Shown piece by piece: positions 35,571-49,139 of a stretch of 64,000 bases of DNA. The DNA is from Nissolia schottii (Eukaryota > Streptophyta > Magnoliopsida > Fabales > Fabaceae): assembly GCA_003254905.1 (NCBI GenBank), contig QANU01011877.1, positions 102,994 to 166,993 on the forward strand. The letters run 5' to 3'. Under the pieces are notes generated by a model. It saw only the letters and a list, made by a program, of their open reading frames with translations. It had not been told where the DNA came from and did not search any database. The position numbers and the translations under genes are program-made. Numbering within the stretch: the stretch's first letter is position 1; every line of letters begins with the position of its first letter.

Positions 35571-37249
35571 GGAGAGAAATAAAAAGTGCTCATATAATAG
35601 ACAATTTAAATTAAATAGGTGTTTACATAAAGAATGATAATTAAAAAAGAATGTGATCAAGAAATAGTTATTTTTGTTTAACCTCTTTATTAAGAGTAAA
35701 GATATTGTTATAGATCATTGAACTCCTCTCTTGTGTATGTGAGCAGTTAAAAAAAAAATTCTTTAATTTTTGAAAATTTTTCATCTTATTTTTAAAAATT
35801 AATTTCTCTGGTACCCTAAGGTTGCATTTTCTAGTTTTTATATATTTTTTTTATATATTTTGTATATTATGAAAGATAAATGTGAAGATAAATTTAAAGA
35901 TACCTTATAAGTTAAAATAGTAAGTGTATTAGTTAATTACAAAATAATTCATGCCAATGATTTATGAGTGCTAGTAGATTTTAAATGATAAACATTAAAA
36001 AAATGCAAACATAAGATCAGTTGTTACCTTTTTCCCCTTATATCTTGAATATGATAGTTTAATTTATTTAAATATTAAATTTCATAAAAAAATTATTTGA
36101 ATTTTAAATATTAATTTAAATTTCAGACATTGATACACCACAACGATATCTAATATTGTGAAGGAAGTTGTTTTTTGGTGAAATTTTTTAAAGATAGGAT
36201 ATTTTTTGATGAAATTTTGCCACAGTAAAGTAATAGAAAAATCTTAAAATATATAATAAACATAAATAGATAGATATATTATACAATGCAACATGCGTGA
36301 GTTCAGGCAAGACAAAATTAAAATAAACTTCGCTTGGGTGCACTTATCAACTAAAATGAAATGCATTTTCTTTAAAAAAAAAATCTGGAATATATCACTT
36401 AATGAATAAAGATGCGATAAACTAGTTACATTAACTTTAAAACCGAAAAAAACTGCATATCAATATTGGCTTCCTTTTTGTTCCTATTTTTCAGCCGAAG
36501 ATATTTGATGAAGCCATGGCATCATATATCATCTAGAAAAATGCTACGTAATACTGGGTTGAATCATGCAGAAAAGTGAAAATTCAAATCAGAAAAGAAA
36601 AAGGAAATTTCTGCACTTCTGTCACAAACACTGATAATTTGTTTGCCTCCTTATTTATTTTGGATTAACATTAACATCTTATAAAAGTAAGAAAGCAAAA
36701 GTTTTATCTATCTTTGATATCCTTAGTGTATTTTGTGCAGGTTCTCTCAAATCATCGAAGGCGAGTTACTCACTTTCTCACTAAAAATTCAAATTCATTT
36801 AATTGCTAACAATAAGCTTTAAAAAGACATTTTTTGAGACCTAAAAAAATCATAAATGAAATTGTATAATATAAGAGATTTACAAGTTAATGACTTAAAC
36901 ATAAACATTTTTCTAAACAAGGCACTAACACATCAACTAATTTATGTAACTTATCTCAATAAGATTGAGTCGCCGTTGTATAAATTTAAGTTTAATATAT
37001 GTTAATTTTTAACATGTTATATTACCCTATTTTAATTTCTCAGAAACAAACTGCGGTTGATAATGAATAATCCTCATATCACCAAAATGAACATATTTTT
37101 TTTAAATTGAGTCTTCTCCATATACATTGCCATAAATTGATTTTGAACCAAATGTTTAAGAAATTCAACTACCTCTCAATTCCAAACAAAAAGTTTTTAT
37201 GAGTACCAGACTTTTGCCTCTAAAATATTAGGTCTACTGATCCAAATAA
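35571..37249. other. Intergenic, no gene recognised
   Basis: AT-rich sequence with short open frames only. It may contain the body of the candidate minus-strand Helitron that ends at 35536. Nothing else is identifiable. Confidence 0.5.
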
Positions 37250-37274
37250 ATATATATATATATATATATATATA
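37250..37274. repeat. (TA)n microsatellite
   Basis: About 12 TA units, roughly 290 bp upstream of the methyltransferase start codon, in its promoter region. Confidence 0.9.
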
Positions 37275-37564
37275 ATATAAAAAAATAACTGGTGTGTCCA
37301 CATGACAGGCCTCCGACGTTAACCCATGATGGTAGTAGGCTAGTAGCACCACCTTCACTTCACTTGACCTCACTCCATTAAGAGAGAGTGAGAGAAAGGA
37401 AGAAAGAGAAGAGAGACACACTCCCGTCTTCTTCACACGGCGGGAAAAAACACTTTTTTTTGTGTGCCAAAATTCAATTCAACTCAATCTCTCCCCCAAA
37501 AACCCTAACATTCCCCCAAAAAAATTCCCCCTTTTTTCTTCTCTTCCCCCCTCTCTCTCTCTCA

Positions 37565-40500
37565 ATGGCATTCATTCCCAAACCCCATAGCTCATCAGAA
37601 CCCTCATCAGACGAAGAATCCTCAGAAGAAGAAACCGTCGCTGTTACAGCACCACCACCGCCGACGGAAGAAGACACCACCATCGACGTTCACGACACGC
37701 GGGGCGCACCGATACGCTACCTCCCGCTGGATCACCTCTACTCCGCCACCTCACCCTGCAGCGGCTCCTCCAACGTCATGTCCAAAAAGGTCAAGGCCCG
37801 AAAGCTCCCTCCACCTTCTTCTCACTTCCACCAAAACGACGACGTTGAGGTGGTTCACCCTAACAACAGCAAAACCGCTACCACCAATGCTAATGCTGCT
37901 ACTACTAACGCTGCTACCCTAGATACCAACAAGCCGCCGGTTATTTTCGTCTACTCGCGGCGGCGGCGGCGGAAGAGGAATTCGAATTCCCACTCGGCGA
38001 AGTCGTTTTACGATTCGATTTTGGGTCGAGTGGGGTGTAAGGATTTGGAGGAGGGTTCTGCGGCGAAGAGGAGGAGGATTGGGACCACCGAGCTGGAGAA
38101 ATTGGGGGTCGATTTGGGCGCGCTGGGGAGCTTCGACGGGCCCAGGTTGAGGGAATGCCGCAGCAGTTGCGGTGGTTCTGGTGGTGTTGACGGGAAGGGG
38201 AAAGGTGGTTCCTTGGAGAATTTTCCCAAGTTGGTGTCTGAGTCTCGCACCGCGAAGAGATGGGTCTGGTAAAGTTTTGATTTTGCTTCCTCCTCCCGAA
38301 AATCTCAGCTGTTGAAGTTGGGGAAATTCGTGCTGAGTGTCTAATCTGCTTTTGGTTTCTGTGGTTTTGAAGAAGAATTTTTCTCATGAAACTGCGAAAT
38401 TTTGAGCTATGTAGTTGCATGTTTGGTTATCCATTAGGAAACCTCCGAATCATGGTTTGGGCAATAGCTTCTCTTTTTGTAGCATTTGCCCAGACCATGG
38501 TTTTAGAGTTGCAAACGGAAATTCAAACATGCTACTAGGTGTGTTTGGGGAGGGGGGATTTATGATTTCTGTATGGTAGGAGGGTAGTCAGGGAGTGAAT
38601 CTAATGTTAATTGCACTTAATGCAGGTTGAGTTTTGATAATGCTGATCCCGAGGCGTTCGTCGGATTACGATGCAAGGCAATGTTCACTTACCTCTTCGG
38701 TTACTGTTTTTATAATCATTAAACCTTTTTTTTTTTTTTTTTTTTTTTTTTGTACTACTATACTGCAGTTTATCGATGTTGGCGTTTTTTTTCTAATGCA
38801 GGTGTTTTGGCCCATGGATGTAAAGTGGTACTCTGGCAACGTCAAAGGTTATGATGTGGAAACTAAGATACACCATGTATGGCCTTCCCTTATCTAAATT
38901 GTCACTTAAATGATTGGAATAGCTTCAAACTGAGCAGTGACGTGTGACCGTGGTTTATGTGTATTTGGCATTATTGGACTTGTTATTTGAGATTTCATCC
39001 TTTCATGAATAAATGCATGCAGGTTGAGTATGACGATGGCGATGAAGAAAATTTAATTCTTTCAAATGAAAATGTGAAATTCCATGTTTCTCGCGAGGAG
39101 ATGAAGCGTTTAAAATTGAGTTACGGTAAAGTTCATGACAGTAATGTCTCTGATTTCGATGTTGAGGAGATGCTTGCGCTGGCTGCAAGTTTGGATGATT
39201 GTCAGGAATTTGAACCTGGGGATGTCATATGGGCCAAGCTAACAGGTTTATGCTCAAAAAATGTTATACTTTTTTGGATTCACATCATTCTTTTTAACTT
39301 GATTTTAGGGAGATCACATGATGTATGATTTATTGTTTCTTGCACTTGCAGTTACTATTTTTCTCTCATGTACCAAATAAAATGTTAATTTTGTAACTGT
39401 TTTGCTTCTTTTTTACATTTTGTTTATATTTTGCAGGTCATGCAATGTGGCCAGCTGTTGTTCTGGACGAATTGCTTGCTAGCAAATGTAAGGGTTTGAA
39501 GACATTTTTAGGAGGAAGATCAGTTCCTGTACAGTTTTTTGGCACTCATGACTTTGCAAGGTTTAGTATTCTGTTAAAAATAGGAAAAAAGAATGTTTTC
39601 TGTGTTCAGTGAGAGACTGTTTCCTTTACAAACTAGATTTGTTCCCCCTTTTAATATGAACTTATCTTTTTTATATATTCTTCCTGTCTTTCAGGGTTAG
39701 ACCGCAGCAGGTGAAATCATTTCTAAGTGGACTTCTTACTGATCTATACTCAAAGTGCAAGAAATTGAGTTTTGTTGAAGGTTTGGAAGAGGCAAAAAGG
39801 TAATATTAATCATGTTTTCCCTTTTCTCTCCATTGTTTCTTACTCTTGTTAACTAGATCATGAGAAGTAGGGAAGTGTACAATCCTGTTGGGAAAGGTTA
39901 GGTCTAATTTGCATGTTTTTGCTGTCTTAAGTACTTGTTTATCTCAGGTCCTTAGTTTCTTAGTGTGCGGGAGTGGCCATTATTCACAGATTGCATTGTG
40001 GAAGCAAGTTTGGATAAACTGGTTTTCCTTTCTATTCACCTGACAACAGCTTTGTTTATCAACTTGCCTAATATTTAAATAGTTTTGGTGTAAGTACCAA
40101 AAATAAAAGTTTTGGTGATGCTTTTGTTTTTTAATCACATGTGAGATTGGATTCAAATGTACTTTATCTTGTGTGCCTATTCTCCCCCCGCATCATATGT
40201 GCATATGCCTTTTATGCTCAATTTAATGGGTGTAGCCTTCTACGGTAGTGTGGCATTTTAACATCTCTGCTTTAATGTTCAGAATTGAAGAATTTTTTAA
40301 TGGTACCTCAAATTTGTTGGTTTTGCAATTATTTGACTTAAATAGGTATTTAAGTGGACAGAAGCTTCCTTCAGAGATGCTAGAGTTGCAAAAAGGATGT
40401 ACAGCTAATGCCTCTAACAATGTAACTGGAGAGGATGGAGGATGTACAGATTCAGGTGAAGATTGTTTGAGTGACAAAGAGACTACAGCATTGGAAAACG

Positions 40501-43500
40501 TTGAATCTTTTCCGTATGAAGTAGGAGACTTACGAATTATAAGCCTTGGTAATTTTTCAATATAGCTAGTTAAATTCTTATGAATTATGAATTTTTTTTC
40601 ACATTAACCCTTTATTGATGATTGCATCATTTGCTGTTTACTGATTTTCATTATTTATTTGCAAGGGTGTCATCAAAGAGTGATCTTTCAGTATTTTATT
40701 TTATTCAACTTGTGTATTATTCATTTCATAGGATAAATTGAATGCATTGAAAGGCTTTCTCGTTTCATCATATCATTAATAACTTAACTATTTTAGATAA
40801 TAGCTGATAGAAAGAATGGTTGTGGGGAATCACATTGAAACCAAACACAGTATTTCTTATGCATTCCAGAATAAGGAAAATATCAAGAATGTAGCAACAC
40901 TGAATGTTCTCTTTTTGTATGTTGGAAATAGCTAGTCCTTTAATTTGCCATCAACCATGATCTGAATACTAAGTAATAAACATAATCCAATTTCATAACA
41001 AGTTCTGGGCAATAGACACCCTTAAAGACGTAAACGTTCTGTCCAACTATATGCATGAAGGGACAGCTTAAACTGCACACTGACAGAACTTTCAGATTCC
41101 CTTTTTATGAAAACTTTGTACTGTCCTATCAACGAGTGCCTCAATGTCGGACAAACCTAATGCTGGCAAAGAACCCTCTGCACATAACTGAAATGTTTGG
41201 GGAAAGGGCATTATGAGGACCATGAATCTGCAGCAAATCATTTAGTATTAAATGTGTGAAGTAACAGTGTCCAGACGAAAGGCTTTGGTTTCACTGGTAG
41301 GGTAAATAATTTTACATGACCAATCAACCAGGTGATGCTATGTATGTAAGGAGCCATTAAAATCATTTATTTTTGCTAGTGAAATGTTTTAGCAATTCCA
41401 TTGATGTGACTCATTGCTTACTGATATCTGATAGTGTATAGAGTACTACACAGTGGATACAATTTAAATTCTTTAGTATCTTTGTTACCAAGAATGAACA
41501 AGTCCCCTATGCATTTTCAACTTGATCTTATTTTTTTTCTTACACTAAGTAACATACATACAATAGCTGAATAATTCTTCCATATGATTTATTGAATGCA
41601 TATCTTTTATGTCGGTAAAGATGTTACTTCTATATTAGATGGCAATTTGGCAACAGCCAATGTATTCACAGGGATGTAAAACTTTTTTCAGGAAAAATAG
41701 TTGAAGACTCGTCATCTTTCCGGGACGGAAGATCCATCTGGCCTGAAGGATACACAGCAGAGAGGAAGTTTACTTCAGTTACTGGTGAAGCATTTTTTTT
41801 TCCCTGGGGGACTTTTGCATGTCATGTTATTGTGTTTGTTAAACAGGTCATATCCTTTATCTTTAAATGTCTTATTTCTAGTGGTTCTGATTCCGTAGTT
41901 TCCCCCACCTATTTTCTGCCTTTTGATTGTTTAGACCCTAAAGTATCTGCTGCTTATAAGATGGAGGTCCTGAGAGATCCAGAATCCAAAGTACGACCTC
42001 TATTTAGAGTGACGGTTGATGGTGGTGAGCAGGTTGGTTTTTATTTAAGAAATGCCTTTGCTCTTGCAGGCATTTGTTTCTCTGGTGTATCTTTTTTTAA
42101 TATTTTGGGCTATGTGCTGGTCTCAAACTCAGTACGGTAGGCTTAAAGATGATAAACCAAACCAACATGCCACTCAGGAGATTTGTTTTTCCCTGATACA
42201 TCTCTTTTGAATATCTGATGTTCTTGCATCTGTATCAATGCTCTTTTTCCCCTTTTTGTGATATCCCCTATGGAAACCTTCTTTTTCAAGTCTTCTGTTT
42301 TTGTTGTCAAAATACAGTATGCCTGTTTTTGATAGCAGGATTTATGTGTTTATTTGTTAATTGTTACTTTTTTTTTTATTTAAATTTACTTGTGTTTCCC
42401 CTTGCAAAAGAAAATGCAGAGGAACCTCTGATGCCTATGGCTTTTGTGAACCTCATTACAAATGTATGTTGCAGTTCAATGGTTGTACACCTTCTGCTTG
42501 CTGGAATCAAATATACGAAAGGATAAATAGAATCGAAACGGATGCTTCTGAAGTTTCTGTTGCAGAAGGTGGGGTTGAAAGGGGCTATGGATCTGGGTCT
42601 GATATGTTTGGTTTCTCCAATCCTAAAGTGGCTAAACTTATACAGGTATGCTATTTTTTTTTTATTTTTTTGATAAGTAACAGGTTTGCTAATTAATTAC
42701 AATTTCTTTTTTTTTTAAGTTGACCTAGAATAAAAGTCAATTCTTTGGAAATTAATGAAATCAACCAGGACATATGGAGCTTTAACCCCATAAGAGACTT
42801 AGTAAACTGAAAAGAACTCCATCTTGATATTGCTTAATGGTGTTGATTGATCCATGTAGCAGACCCTTCTTGACCCATCCTGGTGGAACAAGGCTTGGTT
42901 GTTGTTTTACCACTAAGTTGATTGTAGGGGTTGTCTATGCCCACTTGATCTACTTCATTGTAGTATTGTTTTTTACTTTCTTAGTTTCTCTCCTTTTTTT
43001 TCTTTTAAAAAATTGTTATTGGCTGCACTATGATCATTGTTTGGTTTTCATATTCTAGAAAAAAGCTGTTTAGCTTCATATTTGATTTCATTAATGTTAT
43101 TTTTCCACCTGGTGTTATCCAAGTGTTCTTGTTATGCAACACATGCTTTTCATAGTCTGTATTTGATTGTATTTAATTTTCTTTTCTTTTTTGATAGAAA
43201 AAGAATGTGATGCTTAATTTTCACTGACAGTAGTGTTATTAATTCCAGAGATTATCTAAATCCATAGTCTCTTCCAAGAACTCAAGTTGCAAGTCAAGTT
43301 CCAGAAGATATAACGACCTGCCTGTTGGTTATAGGCAGGTTCATATTAATTGGTTTGATCTCGATAAGTGCAATGTGTGCCATATGGATGAGGTACAGAC
43401 TTTTTTCCCTTAATCCTCTAGAGCTCCTGCATGTTTTATATACTTTCGTTCCTTTTTTACTTTACATTTTCTATTTCTTACTTTCCTTTTGTTTGTGGCA

Positions 43501-46500
43501 CCAATTTGTTCAAGGGAAATAAAAATATTGTTGCTTTTATTGCTTGTTTGTTTATACTTAATTATATGTCTTGCTTGCTAAAATGGGAGTTATCTATGTT
43601 TTAAGGAGTATGAGAACAACCTGTTTCTGCAGTGTGACAAATGCAGAATGATGGTATGTCCCCCAAAAATTTTATGCAACTCTCTTTTTCTGGATCATTG
43701 CATATTATACAAGATGAATAATGTGTTAAACTGGAATGTAATGTTCACTTAGGTGCATGCTAGATGCTATGGGGAACTGGAACCTGTAAATGGAGTGATA
43801 TGGTTGTGCAACTTATGTCGTTCGGGTGCTCCTCCCCCACCTTGTTGCTTATGTCCACTAATAGGTATGGTGAGGCCCTTTATATTTATGCTGTATTAAA
43901 AATTGAATTACATGGCATTAAGTATTTTAACTGAGTTTCTTCTAGGAGGTGCTATGAAACCTACAACAGATGGCCGTTGGGCTCATTTGGCTTGTGCAAT
44001 GTGGATACCTGGTTCGTTAGTTTATGACCCTATTCACTCTATTTTATCCATTATCTTGCTTATGCTTGCTAAAGGTTTAGAATTTTTGTCAGAGACTTGC
44101 TTAGCTGATGTCAAGAAAATGGAGCCTATTGATGGTTTGAGTAGAATCAGTAAGGTGGGCCTATATGACTTATTACTAATTTTTTTTATCACTTCCCTTT
44201 TTTGTTTATAAGTTGTGTTAAGAGCATTTTTAGTGTTATCTTTTTCTTTTTTAGCTCTGACCAGATTGCTTCTGTGTAGTTATTTCAAGACAATAACATT
44301 ATGACTTGAGTTCTTAATCAGTACATACACCTGCGGTTTCTTTATTTGCTTTCTTCCTAATCCTGTAAGTTTTGAATCTGAACAGGACCGCTGGAAGTTG
44401 TTATGTAGCATATGCGGTGTATCTTATGGCGCCTGCATTCAAGTAAGTCTTTTGACTTTTGAGCTTTTAATAAATGAGTAGTTTAAGTAGGCCTTTTCTT
44501 GTCTGGTGTCATTAGGCAGGGAATTCTTTACACGTGGAACACAATCTCTACTAATTAAGCCACAACCAACAACCATCTTATTCCCAAAGGCACACTCATA
44601 ATGTGCTAGTGTGTGTGTTGTGACACATAATTCATGGTTATTAAGCTATTAGCTAGTATTTGCCACACTAAACATCTATGTGTTTTATATAGTTGAATTT
44701 TTTTATTCCAAATGTCAATTCTGCAGTGTTCAAACAGTTCTTGCCGAGTAGCATACCATCCACTTTGTGCACGTGCTGCTGGTCTTTGTGTTGAGGTATT
44801 TCTCCTTTATTCTCTTGCAATATACCTTGTTTTATAAAATTTTGTTTGACCTTACTAGTGCGGTGTTGGCTTTGATGCAATAATTAGCTAAACATTTGAT
44901 TTCATTGTCCATTTATTTATTTTTACAATTTTTGTGATTTACGTAGCTTGAGAATGAGGACAGGCTCTATCTACTGTCTGTTGATGATGATGAAGATCAG
45001 TGCATTCGACTACTTTCTTTTTGCAAGAAACATAGGCAGCCTTCCAATGAACATTCTGTTGCCAATGAACGTATCGTTCGGGTTGCTGGTCAATGTTCTG
45101 ACTATGAACCACCACCCAACCCATCTGGTTGTGCTCGAAGTGGTATGGTATCTGACATTTATTTCACTAAAGAAGTAAAGAACATTGTCACTTTCATATA
45201 TTTTACTTCCTTCACCTCCAGCAACTCTGAAAAAGAATGTATTACAATGTTTTTCACTTCACTTGTTACTTTTCTTTGCTACTATTCCATATAAATTCTT
45301 TCTTAATGCATCTGGAAAGGGAAATAGTAGCGTTCTAGGAGCAAGGTGGCATAGTAACTGAGCTTATGGGTAAAGATGCTTTTGACAATTTTATTGTGAG
45401 ATATTAGTAATAATTTGGTTTGGGTTGGTAACAGTTTTGTTACATTCTCAATCATTATTCCTGCCTTATGAATGGGGAAAGGCAACCATGCGTCCCATTT
45501 ATCAGTAATTTATCTGCCAATGTGCCCACGCAATACAGGAAACCTCTCACTCTCAATCAATCATATTTCTCACAATTCACAAAGCAGGTTTATTTGTATG
45601 CGGTCAAAAAATGCTCATACTATCTCTTGCTTGAAATCTTTCTTTTCCAACTAGCTATGCTGTGTTTTGAATGGACTGAGTCATGGATATTATGTCACTT
45701 GGTTAAGGGTGCTTTTTGGATTAATACTTAGAGTCAACCTGGGCCAATAAAGGTACATGCATAAGATAATAAAAAACGTGTCTTGCGTGCATGGAGTATT
45801 TAAAACTTGGGCAAAGGGGTGTGGATCCTATTCTATATTTGCTTGGGGAATCGAAGTTGGATTGGTTCGTATGTAAGAAGGGTCACATTTTTTCTTTTGA
45901 TGATTTTTTGCATTTTAGGCTGTATTTTGTGGGAAAGTTTTTGCTGGATGTTCTTATCTCTGTATTTTACTCATGCTGGTCAAAGGAGATGGACTTCTTG
46001 TTTAATATGGGCTCTCTTATTGCTTTTATATAAATTGTTCAATTTAAAAAATTGATTAATGATGAAATCTACTTAATAAGGTTTGCCTTTATTCTTCTTT
46101 GGCAGAACCATACGATTACTTTGGCAGGAGAGGCCGAAAAGAACCTGAAGTACTTGCAGCTGCATCGTTGAAACGTTTGTTTGTCGAGAACCAACCTTAC
46201 TTAGTAGGTGGATACTGCCAGCATGGGTTGTCAAATGACCAGGAGCCTTGTGGCAGAGGAGTCTGCCCCCATGTGCACAGGCTGAGGACCTCTTTGGTTG
46301 ATGAGTCGGATAACATACTTTCTATTTCTGAGAAATATAAGTACATGAGGGAAACCTTTCGGAAACGGCTGGCATTTGGTAGGAATAACTCTTATATTTT
46401 TAAAAGTGGTGGGGGGGGGCGGGGGGAAGGGCATTTATATATTTTTTGTGGAATCTTGGCTATAACTGGCATAAAAGGTTTCGTATGGCAATGGAGTTGT

Positions 46501-48147
46501 CCTGTCTTACATTAAAATATTTGATTTGGTTTTTTCCAAAAAATTTAGGGAAATCAAGAATTCATGGATTTGGCATCTTTGCGAAGCATCCATATAAAGG
46601 TGGAGACATGGTAAGGAGAATATTCTCAGTTTGAATGACCCAACTTTGTATTAGAGTATTTCACCTTAAAGGGATGAATGCTTCAACTTTATTTATCCAG
46701 GTGATTGAATATACTGGTGAACTTGTTAGACCTCCCGTAGCTGACCGGAGAGAGCACTTTATATACAATTCTTTGGTGGTAAGTGTGAATTTTGACATTG
46801 TTGACGGACAACTAGTTTGTTTGAAAATGAGATGTCAATTGAATCAGCTTCGAACATTTAGTGGTACTGCTATTAGTAGATTCTTCTTTGTTGCCTTCTT
46901 CCATTGTCTTTTTCCCAGGAGAAGGGTGTATTTCCAATACTCGATTTTATTAATTTCAAATTGATAAATTTGATGAAAGGGAATATATTTTCAATAGCTA
47001 TGACAATGTTGAACAATAAAACGACAAGAGATTATGGAAACTTGGATTGTCAACATGAACAAGGATGTTAGAAGTTACAACTATTGCACCTTCTGTGATG
47101 AATTAATCTAATTATAGTAGTGTATTTTCTTGAATGTTAAATATATGCTTATGGAGGATGTTGTAACTTGTGTCACTTTCCCATATGCAGGGTGCTGGAA
47201 CATATATGTTTCGGATTAATGATGAACGCGTCATTGATGCCACTAGAGCAGGAAGCATTGCGCATTTAATCAATCATTCTTGTGCAGTGCGTTCTTTCCC
47301 CCTTAATTTGACATTTTCCATTTTCTTGTTAACATTGTCATTTCAATCTGCCTTGGTGATTTGATGTATGAGATTCATTTGATTCTGTTTTTAATGGAAA
47401 ATTCTTTTAACATTGGGGAGTTGCAATATTGGGATAACTGTGGCCGGTTATAGCATATTGACAAGTTTGTAGCTTCTGGTACTGTGAAATGTATTGGATA
47501 AGATGGATAGCATTTTGCATGGAAGAGTTTGATTAAGATTTATAACTATGCATATGTGCCCCATCAATTGAAAGTATGTTGCTTTGGATAATGTTGATAA
47601 ATGGTGGTCCTTGTTAAATCAACCTTTTACCATTGACTTAATTTGGAAATACTTCAGTTCAACTAATTTATTTGCTGAAGAACGAGACAGCCTTGTCAGA
47701 TCATCAATTAATTGCTTACCTATATAGTTTTTGTTTCTGTGCAGCCAAATTGCTATTCAAGGGTTATTAATGTCAACGGGGATGAGCATATTATAATATT
47801 TGCAAAGAGGGACATTAAACAATGGGAAGAGCTCACATATGATTATAGGTTTCCCTCTTCTTCAAATGAGTACTGATATACACACTAAAACAACCATACA
47901 AAAACTCACTTTTGTATTGATTTTGTTGTGTGTAGCATTACACTTTCTAAATATACTCTAATTTTCTTAATTTAATATTGTGCTGACTTTCTTTAATTCA
48001 TGTGATAGATTTTTCTCAATTGATGAACGGCTTGCTTGTTACTGTGGCTTCCCAAAATGCCGAGGTATAGTAAATGATACTGAGGCAGAAGAGCGAGCTG
48101 CTACACTGTATGCACCTCGAAGCGATGTAGTAGATTGGAGAGAATGA
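37565..48147 (+). CDS. ATX1/2: Trithorax-type histone H3K4 methyltransferase, ATX1/ATX2 class
   Basis: Twenty-four exons: 37565-38268, 38626-38677, 38802-38876, 39023-39245, 39437-39560, 39695-39799, 40346-40548, 41692-41784, 41935-42032, 42475-42645, 43249-43392, 43606-43653, 43753-43864, 43946-44011, 44093-44154, 44386-44442, 44727-44795, 44947-45142, 46106-46378, 46549-46610, 46701-46778, 47191-47286, 47745-47848, 48009-48147. The frame closes (3354 nt, 1117 residues; ATX1/2 are 1062 and 1083). Domains in order: PWWP ([12 protein letters not shown], about 345-440), FYRN/FYRC ([11 protein letters not shown], about 500-590), PHD plus extended PHD ([13 protein letters not shown] to [14 protein letters not shown], about 650-800), SET (about 960-1073; NHSC at 1033-1036, then YDYRF) and post-[13 protein letters not shown]. 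It writes activating H3K4 methyl marks in chromatin, affecting floral and stress genes in Arabidopsis. Intron 2 uses a GC donor. Confidence 0.96.
38678..38801 (+). other. GC-AG intron (ATX intron 2)
   Basis: Homology forces exon 2 to end GGATTACGATGCAAG (protein FVGLRCK), followed by GCAATG, and exon 3 to begin VFWPMD after ATGCAG. No GT donor near this point keeps the frame. AAG|GC fits the consensus of the minor GC-AG class. A 25-base T run lies at about 38727-38751. Confidence 0.8.
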
Positions 48148-48148
48148 T

Positions 48149-49018
48149 GTAAGCAACTTTGATCTTTCTTGCAGTTTGACATCTTTGGTCAATCTTGGGC
48201 TTTTCATGCTTCACCTTTATTGACATGTATTGTTAGGGAGGGACTAAGTCTCTGTAGGACTGTGCAATTGATGCAATTCAGGCAGTATTATCATTATAAA
48301 AATCTAGTCTTTCTTTTGAAATCGCTTTATGATGCGGGGTTCTAATTTTGTGCAAAGTAAACTTCGAGGAAGCTTGCTAAATTGGGACCCCTCTCTCTCT
48401 CTCTCTCTGGCAGAAGTGCTTTTCTTTTGTTTCCTATATTTTGACTTTTTATTTTTACTTAAGACGAGATTTACCATCTTCTTCTCAGCATGTGTTACCC
48501 TACTTTCTCTCTCATGCATAGGGGAAATTATTAAGAGAGATATTTGAATGATATGATGTTGTCTGGTCCATGTAGCCAAGTCCACCTAGTTGAACAAGGC
48601 TTAGTTTTTGTTACCTGTACTTTGGGATGTCCTTTCATGGAAATTATCTTTATTCATTTAAAAATAAATTCTAAAACATTTGGAGAGTATTCGGTCACTT
48701 GCCAAACACACCTCTTTTGTCCTGACTCTTGACATGGCGCGCAAATCACCTCGTGTTTCTGGTTGTATATCTGAGATTTCTTTGGCCTTTGTTTTGCTGT
48801 CATTTCTTGTCTATTGAGATGCACGAAACCCTGTTTCTTCAAAGCATCTGACACCATTTCAATTATTTAGCTCAGTTGTTTGCTATTTCTTTTGTTGTCA
48901 TAATCTTTTTTTGGGAAAAAAAACAAACAAATGAAGATGTACTGGTTTTTAAATCTATGCTCCCATTAGACTGATGAGTCTCCCCCCATTTTTCCTTTTT
49001 CTTTTTTTTGTTTTGCAG
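48149..49018 (+). other. Possible 3' UTR intron of the ATX gene
   Basis: Two bases after the stop codon is a strong donor ATGAT|GTAAGC. A T-rich tract ending TTTTGCAG lies at 49011-49018, followed by non-coding sequence to about 49330 that could be the terminal exon. The intervening 870 bp has no coding content. This is inferred from splice signals only. Confidence 0.4.
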
Positions 49019-49139
49019 ATTTTTAATCCATGGAAGTTGTGAGATCCATCTGATGAAGATGGATTGTTTTGTCCAACAACTTCTTCTGTCATGGATTCTG
49101 CCAAAGGAAAGTGTTGTACATAACCTCATCTGATTCTTG

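Noticed and set aside
37474-38420. Antisense frames opposite the first ATX exon
   Set aside because: Ser/Pro-rich shadows of the GC-rich coding exon, without domains.
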